DNA from: Incurvaria masculella
Taxonomy: Eukaryota; Arthropoda; Insecta; Lepidoptera; Incurvariidae
Direction: 5' to 3'
Assembly (NCBI GenBank): GCA_946894095.1
Contig: OX335662.1
Coordinates: 14,216,001 to 14,280,000 of the forward strand
DNA: 64,000 nucleotides
Below the pieces are notes generated by a model, which searched no databases, was not told the origin of the DNA, and saw only the letters and a list, made by a program, of their open reading frames with translations. Position 1 is the stretch's first letter, and each line of letters starts with the position of its first letter. Shown here one piece after another: positions 1 to 9,600 of this stretch. The translations under genes were made by a program, and so were the position numbers.

Positions 1-50
1 TATATAACTCTTACGGAGCCGCCGCAATTACCGAGTTTCTCAACTTGCAG

Positions 51-684
51 GAAGAAGAAAAGGAGCGGCTCCGCCAGCAGCGGCTCCGCGAGGAGCAGAA
101 CCCCAGGATGGCGAACCCGTGCGAGCCCATCGAGCTGCAGTACGAGCCGCTCGACCGGAGGCGCGCCGGAGGGGGCCGCCGTCGCCGCCGCGAGCGCGCC
201 GAGCGCTGCGGCAACAGCCTCATCGAGAGCGGCGCGGGCAAGGTTGACCGGAACGCGATCCTCGCGCGGAAGGAGCGCGCGGCGCCGACGTGGCGCGAGC
301 CCGACCGCGACGACAAGCTCGCCTGGAAGCTTCACCTCAAGACGCTCCTCTACGAGAAGATCTGCCTCGCGTACGCGACGCTCGCCGAGTTCAGCTACGC
401 CCGGGAGCAGTACGGCTTCGCCTTGCGGTACATCCGGCTCGCGAGCGCGTGCCAGCGGCTGCTGAGCGGGATGCTGATCACGAGCCGCGTCGTCGACGAG
501 AGCTGCCTGCTCGGCCGCGCCGGCGACTCCTACTTCCAGCTCTCCAAGCACTGGGAGAGCTTCGAGCGCTTCCGGGTGCAGTTCGAGACTGAGCACGACA
601 CCGACCGGCGGCTGCGGCGAGAGATCGAGAACGATCTCAGCGAGGAGACGGGGAACGTTCGGACCGATGATGATGTTGCATTAG
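51..684 (+). CDS. EDRF1: EDRF1-like exon a
   Basis: Acceptor 'tttctcaacttgcag' ends at 50 and donor 'ttag|gtacag' follows 684. The exon opens in phase 0 with a charged E/K/R/Q-rich stretch (EEEKERLRQQRLREEQNP) and carries the first TPR-like helices. It ends one base into a codon, completed by the 'ag' that opens the next exon. The open frame runs on past the donor to 806, but base composition turns AT-rich at the donor, which supports the splice site. Confidence 0.7.
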
Positions 685-3600
685 GTACAGCTATGTCTGT
701 TGCTAGGGTGCGGGTAGTTAGAGGAAAAATAAAACAACAGTTAACAATATTCCAGTTATACCAATTTTTTCCAATTTTACAAACACACAATTTGATTTTT
801 TGTTAGTTATTTATATACTCTAGCAGCTTTAAGTTATTGCTTGTACGTCATTGGTCAAGATTTCGTCACATTCAGAGGTTTGGGTAAGATTAGGTTAGGT
901 TAGTCAAAGTCCGTGAATGTCTCCACAGTTGTCATCTTAACCACTGGGCTGATACTTTTGAAGTTACGCGGTCGTTTAACATGTTTGAAAAATTTTAGGC
1001 TTTTCACGCTGCGGGAAGAGCTGAACGATCAGCTCGAAACGTCAGAGAATGTCTCCTCCCGTCTTGTGAAAACCCGTAACATTTTTCAAATACCACTGGG
1101 CTGTCCGTTCCGCCTCCACCTTCACCACCCATTCGTGTCTTCGCCCCGCTTGTCCGCACTCTTAGCCTTCTCTTAGTGTTCACTATTAGCTAATTATTAT
1201 CGTCGTTATTTGTTCTGCACATTGTTATTTTTAAAATGTATGTTGTTTTAAGAGGCTGTAGCTTACCCCGTCGAAATGCTGCCCCTATGCCTACCCATTT
1301 ACCACAAGGGCGTGAGTATATGGGTCAGGGAAGGGATAGGAACCCACCAAACCTTGGCGTGACACGCGGCCCGGCGGCAGCTGGCTGAAACGCGGCTGGA
1401 ACGCAACACTCGTTGCATTATATGCGTTCTTGGTGCACTTTGCATTCTCAAGGCCCTCCGCGACATGTAGGCTATCCAAAATAGGCTCCCAGCACTGAAA
1501 ACACGTATCGTTGACCTCCAACGAACCGATCAGTCCACACTCGACTAAGAATGTAACAGCTACATAGAATCTTAATGTGTCAAGCTGTTGGCAAATCTTT
1601 GTAAAGTAAGGGCTGATTTTTCATAAGTCAGATAATAAGCCAGATAACTATTCGACGGATTTATGTACGCTTCTGCTTATCCATTCAATAAAGTAAGTCC
1701 ATATGTTTATTAATAAAATTATTGTATTTCATATATATATATATATATATCAAATGATATATTTCACCGGCAATGACTATCCGTCTCTTGACGACCGAGA
1801 ATTTGTACTGTCAGTCCAATAAGTAAAATCTGAGGATTAAAAAATCGGCCCTAAATAAAATTGGTTGAGTGCACTATTTGTTAGTTAGTATTAGTTAGTA
1901 AAAAAAATATTTTTATGTTTAGTATCAGTGTGATAGCAAAATTTACTTTTGCCAAGAGACGAATAGTCACTACAGGATGATTATATCTCCTATCACTATT
2001 ATCCTATTGTAATTTTGCTCATAAAAATAGCGGCTTGCATATATACTGCAACGGATTTATCTATCCATTGCAGTAAGCCCATATTTCCCCAGCGGCGGAA
2101 ATAAATTAATCGAATAGTTATCTGACTGATTATCAGACTATTGAAAAATCGGCCCTTAGAGTAATCCTCTTCCTACATTTGCATAAGGGAGCGACTAGTC
2201 TATATATGTCCTACAAGTTAGACGTGATTGCAGAGATAAAGCTCCCAGAGAGCGCCACGGACGCCATGCAGCTGAGCTGCGACAAGTACAAGCTGGCGCT
2301 GAGCGTGAGCGACGCCGCCAAGCGTGACGAGCTGATGCGCCGGCTAGCCTCCGTCGGCAACGAGCTGGGCGTGCGTTACATGCACCTCTCACAAGGTACC
2401 CACGCGGTTTACTAGGCAGGACGCTTGTATGGAATGTCTTTACCTACTTCCTGACAAAACATGTTGTTTTTTTGGGCGTTGGGCTGTCAGTGTGAATAAA
2501 TATAATATCTATGAATACATATCAATCAAAGAAAACTAAAAAGGGTGTGTATTAGTTACCAGTACAAACAAGTTTAGTGGGCTCAGTGGCGATACAAGTG
2601 CAAGACGTCGAGTGTCGGCGACAGAGCGCACGGCGCCAGCCAGCAGACACCAGCCGCCAGCCGCCAGCTGTCAGCCGCCAGCCAGCAGACACCACTGACC
2701 ATCGCATATAGAGCGAGGCTAATACTGGTACCAGGAAGTAGGCCTTCCTTCCGACAAGTCGATGTCCTCTACAACTCTGTACCTAATGAAGTTCTTGCGT
2801 ACATTAGTCTTGTGCTCTGTTGTGTCCACTTTCAAGCGTGGCCACGTAGTTTAGGGGTTTTTGTTAAGACTGAACAGCTCTTGAATGGCTTAGCAATTGT
2901 ATTTGGCTGTAAGCATTTTATAAACCTTGATTAGACCACCTCGTCTTTGTCTTTGTTCTAGCTACGGTAATTCGAGGATTGTAATATTTAATTTGAGGAT
3001 TTGGCCATACTTGAGTCGGTATTTGTTAAAAATGTTTTTCTATTGATGTGGGATTTTTGTAAAATTTTTTGTATCCTTTCAAGTATATCAACGTCCTTCG
3101 CGAAGTAGGGTTGCCGAACTTGGAAAGCGTATTCTAGTAGGAGTTGCAAGTAAGACTTGTAGATTTTTAGCATGACTTCAGGGGTAAGGTAGATAAAGGA
3201 TTTTCTGATGAGGTATGGTATTAAAGAATTAGCCTTTTTTACTATTTTCGTGATGTGGGGTTCCCACTTCAAGTCATGATTTACCAGGACTGCCAAGTCT
3301 CTTTGTTGATACACATCAAGTAGTTGCATGTTGTTTAGGCGTTAATGGTGTTGCAGGTTCTGCTTTCCCAGGTGCAGGACAGTACACTTCTGAGCATTTA
3401 GTTTGATAAGCCTGTGGTGAACTCTGTTCAGATCATCTTGAAGCTTACCACTGTGGATAATGGGATTTGCAAAGAATTTTGAGTCGTTCACTAAAAAACT
3501 TTTATTGCATTCAATGATTGTACGGAGGTTGATGGTGAAAATGTTGAATAAGGTGATTGAGAGTCCCAGTCCCAGCACAGTGGAAGGTAGCCCAAATAAT

Positions 3601-6600
3601 TATGATCCAAAAGCCTGGAAAAAACCCTCACGAAACTAAGTCTTACCGCCCAATAAGCCTGCTTCCGATATTGTCAAAAGTCCTTGAATCACTGCTTCTC
3701 ACGAGAATTCTACCAATACTCGAGATTAAAAAGATAATCTCAAACCACCAATTTGGTTTTAGACGCAAACATGGAACAATAGAGCAGGTCCATAGGATTG
3801 TTGACAAAATCCATGAGTCCTTTGAGGCAAAAAAATACTGTACTGCCACCTTCTTGGATGTAGCACAGGCCTTTGACAAAGTTTGGCACACAGGACTATT
3901 GTTCAAAATAAAACGATCTCTACCTGTACATTTTTACATCTTCCTAAAATCATATCTACAGAATCGCCACTTTTTTGTAAAACACGAAGACGCTGTGACG
4001 AATCTACACAAAATTCAAGCTGGTGTACCACAGGGCAGTGTCTTTGGCCCAGTATTGTATCTGCTATATACAGCTGACCTACCCACAACTTCAGATGTTG
4101 CAATAGGCACATTTGCTGACGACACAGCAATACTTGCTAGCCATGAAGACCCCAACACTGCCTCAACCATGCTCCAGACTAGCCTGAATGAAATAGAACA
4201 GTGGCTAAAGAGATGGCGCATTGTAGTCAACAAGACCAAGTCAGTACAAGTAACTTTCTCCACGCGAACAGATACTTGCCCACCCGTTAAAATAAACGGC
4301 GTCCAAATCCCTCAAGCCAATGAAGCCAAATATTTAGGTATACACCTGGATAGGCGCTTGACATGGAGAAGCCATATATTTGGGAAACGGAAGCAGTTAG
4401 GAATACAACGGCGTAAAATGTACTGGCTACCCAACCAAAGATCGCAGCTTTCCCTGGAGAGCAAGCTGTTGATTTATAAGTCAATCATTAAACCGATATG
4501 GACGTACGGTATACAGTTGTGGGGCACTGCTTCCAACTCCAACGTAGAAATCATACAAAGATTCCAATCAAAAATGCTACGCATAATTACTGGTGCTCCT
4601 TGGTACATGACCAATATAAGACTACACCATGACCTTCACATTCCAATGGTTAAGGAAGAGATAACCAATACAGTCGAAAAATATAAGCACAGACTATCTA
4701 ACCACCCCAACATCCTGGCTTGCCACCTAATGGACGGAAAAAACCAACCCCGGAGACTGAAGCGCAGAATCCCACAAGACTTGTTACCCAGCAGAAAATG
4801 AGTGTATGAAGAAATGAACAAAACATTAACTACGGTTATCATTGTAAGAGTGGGTGCGCCAAAGGACACATCCCACAAAAGACATAAAGAAAAAGGATCA
4901 AACCAATTGCTGAATGTCCTGCCATAGCGACAGATTGCAATGAAAAGAACAAAAAAAAAAAGGAACTGAATGGAGGCGCTCTCTTTGTACCGTATCCGAC
5001 ACTTTACGTTATGTCTCAGACTCATGTCTGCATGGCCCTACTCCCATTTGAGATTGCAAAACACGTGGTCTTTATGTCGACCAACATTCAAAACTGTTTT
5101 CTCAAAATTTGCTGTGTCAGAGAAAAGGATTCCTGCCATTGCCTGGCCAAAATCAAAGACAACTCAAATGTTTTTGTCAGGGGTAGGCAAGGGACCTTTC
5201 CATACTGTCGTATCAAGTGAACAACAGGTTACACAACATCTTACAAACAGCTTTCTCTGCTTAAAGATTTTCAACCGCTTGATCGATTCGGTATTTAAAC
5301 AAACCCGGTTTGTCCCAGATGCCTACGTGAAGTATTATCAAGAGATCGAAGAGTCGAAGGAGGTGACGATCGACAACAAGAACCTGCAGGAGCACCACGA
5401 CCTCGCCAAGAAGTCGCTCGTGTGTCTCGACGAGGCCACGGAGCTGTTCCGGCGAGTCAACGACATGCCCAACCTCGCGCTGCTCTACTGCAACAAGGGG
5501 CGCTACATGAGGTTTCGGGCGCACTGTCAGCTCGGCGGATTCAGGTGACTCTCCCAACTATTTACATATTTATTGAACACCCATTGCTGATGCAAAGCTG
5601 TTGAAAGGCGAATTAATTATAATTTATTTACATTTTATTTATATTCACTAGCAGCCTGATGCGGTTGAGTGCACTATTTGTTAATCAAAATGTCTGTTTT
5701 TGAAATTTAAAATAATTGTCTAATTGGTTTTTGAACCCGTTCACTGTTATAGCACTGATTACTTCTTGTGGCAGTTTGTTGGCAACGACGAATTCGACGA
5801 TCGGGACACACACTTTCGATTTCAATTGTCTACGAACATGTCCATAAAATGCATTTGATCCAGATTTGACAATGTTTTTCTCAAATGCCTGCCGACATTG
5901 ACGTACTGCTGCTACAGTTTTATTGTTGCATTTCCTGTATGCTGCTATCGCATGATATCGCTGGGGAGACAAAATATTAACATTATTGTATTGAAAGGGC
6001 AGAATCAATCTAAGCTTTGCGTTGTGTAACGAGACTAAAATTATTGTGGATTGCAAGTAAGTGGACCTGAGGTCAGACGGACGCAGAGGCTCTGCTCGTC
6101 TCTGTTATGCAGGCCTCCACTCCAAAAGTCAAAATGAAAGTTTTCTTTGAGCTAGAGCATTTCTAGGAAAGAAAACCAGAGCTAGAAGGTTAAATAAAGG
6201 AAATTCAGATAGTGGCATTGAACAATTGAGTCCAAGTTTCTGTTTCGTAAGTCCCTTGCTTTAGGGACTTCCGGGCGCCGCCGCATCCTTCGCCTTGCCA
6301 AGTGTCACGTGGAGGAAAATATGGATAAAAAAAAGTTTTAAGGTGGGCCATCCCGCTCAACTCCCCATACAAACAGGGAAAGAAGATCATGCCTATATTT
6401 CTTGTCAGGGATCCCAAAGTTTGCTCAAAATAGCTTTATTTGATCGAACTAGATGTCTGATGACCGTTGACATTGTAAAATTGTGTTTGGTTTCTAAGTT
6501 ATAAGGTCCGAAAGTTCGAATTATTCGCGCGTTTTATCCAATAACTTTTGAGTTGGATTACGTAATGATAAAGTAAGAACATCTTAAAAAGATTAGTCAT

Positions 6601-9600
6601 CAGACATAGGTTATTTAATCAATCTAGTTGGTTTTTGTTAGATTTTTGACTACAGCGATCGTGGCTTTCAGCTATAAGTCGTTTTGTAATGATAATTTTC
6701 GTAAATCTTACCATATCAAACACTATGCACATTGTGTTTTATGTGGACATGTTGTATCTTCCTCAGCACGGAGCCTGTCTTTTTCTTTGAAACAGAGAAG
6801 GTCCCTGAGCGCAACAGCAGGGTTTTGTACTGTGCCCGCGAATGAGTTAATCCCGCTGGGTTGGGCCACCTTAAGTGAGGTTAACGGGAGATCAAAAGGA
6901 GGGTGTGCATTGGATGCGAGATTGTCACCAAATTTTTCTTTCGGATTCAAGAAATTTTACTTTTAGGTGAAGCCAAAAAGGGAAAAGCGATATGAATATA
7001 CGTCTAGAGACACAAGGGACTGAAGTTAATCATGATTTAACCTTTAAAAAAAAGGAGCGAATTATTCGGCAATGCCAACAGATCCGCTACAAATCATACT
7101 CTCTAACCCTAAAGAATGAAGGGTGAGGCCCTCCCAGAAGGGTCTACTAGGACTGTGCCTACCGAACTGAGCTTGGGAAAACACAAAGGAGAACACAAGA
7201 ATAACTTTTTACATTACATTTATTTTATGGAATAAAATTAAACAAAAAACAAACAACAAGGTAACGATAACGTTGGGTCCCTGAGGGGCCTGCGACCGGG
7301 GTGTCCCTCTTTACATGGGGACTTATCTCTTAGACGTCATGGCGGAGCGCGGCAGCGTCAGGCGTCGACTGGCATGAAACCCTTGGCTCGGGCCACGGCG
7401 TCAAATAAATCGTGTGGCTGTTAAGCCCCTGGGAGATTACTAGTGGCAATAGAAAATCGCCACATTAGCAAAACAACAAAATAACGAATTTATTTTCCTA
7501 TTCAGCAATTACATTTTAAACATTAATGGCAAGGATGCGACTGCAAAAGGGAAGATAGGGCTTCGCCAGCGACCGCGCAATTAAACTTAAGTGAAATCAA
7601 ATTACTGTGTGTGGTGCACTGGCCTGAAAAGCGAAGCCAGGGTTCAGGGGCTAGAAGGCCGTAATTAAAAAGAATTAAGAATCTACAGCAAAACAAATGG
7701 GAAAATAAACACTCGATAAACAACAAAATGGAGGCGGGCGATAGCCTGGGCCATTACCAACCGGGAAATATCGCGATCTTGTGGGTCGGAGTTCTCGACT
7801 CGGTGACTGGAGAAAAGTAAATGAACGAGTCAACAGCTCCATGAGGGTAGGACGTTAATCTGTAGACAATGGGTTAGCGGTCGGCCCATTGAGCAACAAG
7901 GGTAGTTTGGAGTTTTATTTTCGCTGAGCTCCTTAGGGTCGCATTGTGATGGTAAATAGCCTATAGCCTTCCTAAAGAATTGGGCTATCAAATGCAAAAA
8001 CAATGCGACTGGTTGTTCCAGCATTTAGCGCAAACTTCGAACAAAAAAAAAACAAACTCTTCAGCTTTATTATATTGGCTATAAGTGGCTGAATCATGGG
8101 GCTCATCCCATAAGGATTTTTGAAGTGAAAACTTCTTTAGCGGCGCTGAGCACTTTTTTTTGGATGGGTAAAACTTCCAAACTCGCGTCAGGGTCACGTG
8201 ATGCTGATCGAAAAAGCGTAAGATTGAAGTGAAAACTTCTTTAGCGGCGCTGAGCACTTTTTGTTGGATGGGTAAAAACTTCCAAACTCGCGTCAGGGTC
8301 ACGTGATGCTGATCGAAAAAGCGTAAGATTGAAGTGAAAACTTCTTTAGCGGCGCTGAGCAAACGATGGTGAAAAAGTCGTCGAAATTATGGATGAAAGT
8401 TGATTTTTCTAAGAGATAAAAATTAATGTAATATATAAATAAATAACGATATAATATTATGAATAATAACATGTAAATTGTCATATTTGTGTACGATAGC
8501 GCAATAAATAAACATTGTATTCTACCTCATAAATGATAGTATTTTTGTACTTATAATTAAACACAACGTTAATACTAACGTTTTCACTTCTGCCGGCACT
8601 CCCGGAGTGCTACCGGTGTTTTTTTTTTTCCTGTGGGTAGCAGAAATTAGGGGCCAGCGGATTGTAGCGAAAAGCATGGAGTTAGGAAGTCTGAAGGATG
8701 TGATTCCGGCAAGGAGTGATGAACAATGGACACGGTTCAAATTTTACACCGTGACATCTATCCCTAACAATAAGTACCTAAGTACCAATGCCTTGCAAAC
8801 GCTTTTAGACTAAGAACACGTGTCCATGAAAGGGCCCTTTGGATGTACACAGTAGACAGTAGTAAACAGTAGGGTGAATGTGTGTTGCAGCGTGGAGCAG
8901 AGGCGAATGTACGAAGAGGCAGAGAGTTTGTACACACTGGCGCTGCGGGCGCTGGGCGGGCGTGAGTCGAGCGGCGCGAGCGCAGTGTGGGACCTCGTCT
9001 GCTGGGAGCTCTCCTCCGCCGCCTACACGCGCGCGACGCTGCAGCAGGAGCACGCCGTCGACGCGGCCGCCGTGAGTTATGTCAACCTGGAGTGCTTGCA
9101 CCGTGATAATGCCTAAGGCCAACAAGCGTCACTACTAGTCTACGGCTTGTTGTACGCACTGGCGCTGCGGGCGCTGGGCGGGCGCGAGTCAAGCGGCGCG
9201 AGCGCAGTGTGGGACCTCGTCTGCTGGGAGCTCTCCTCCGCCGCCTACACGCGCGCGACGCTGCAGCAGGAGCACGCCGTCGAAGCGGCCGTCGTGAGTC
9301 ATGTCAACCTGGAGTGTTTGCACCGTGATAATGCTCAAAGCCAACAACTGTCACCACTAGGCTACAGCTTGTTGTAGTGATGGCTATGTTGCAGGAGGCC
9401 CCGGAGGTGATCGACGCCCTGAAGAATGCTCTGAAGCACTGCCATGTGGGTCCCGGCCGCCGCCAGTACCTCTACCAGTTCCGAGCAGCAATGATCTACC
9501 ACCGCCTTGGTTCGCTTTACCACAAGCAACATAGGTCAGGAAAATTCCTCTCATTTACTTTTTTTTTATTTCATTTCATTTGCGAACCAAACAGTCTTAT

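Noticed and set aside
45..806. Single 253-codon frame as a complete gene
   Set aside because: It begins at a TTG inside an acceptor and its end (after 684) is AT-rich intron; splice phases show it is an internal exon of the EDRF1-like gene.
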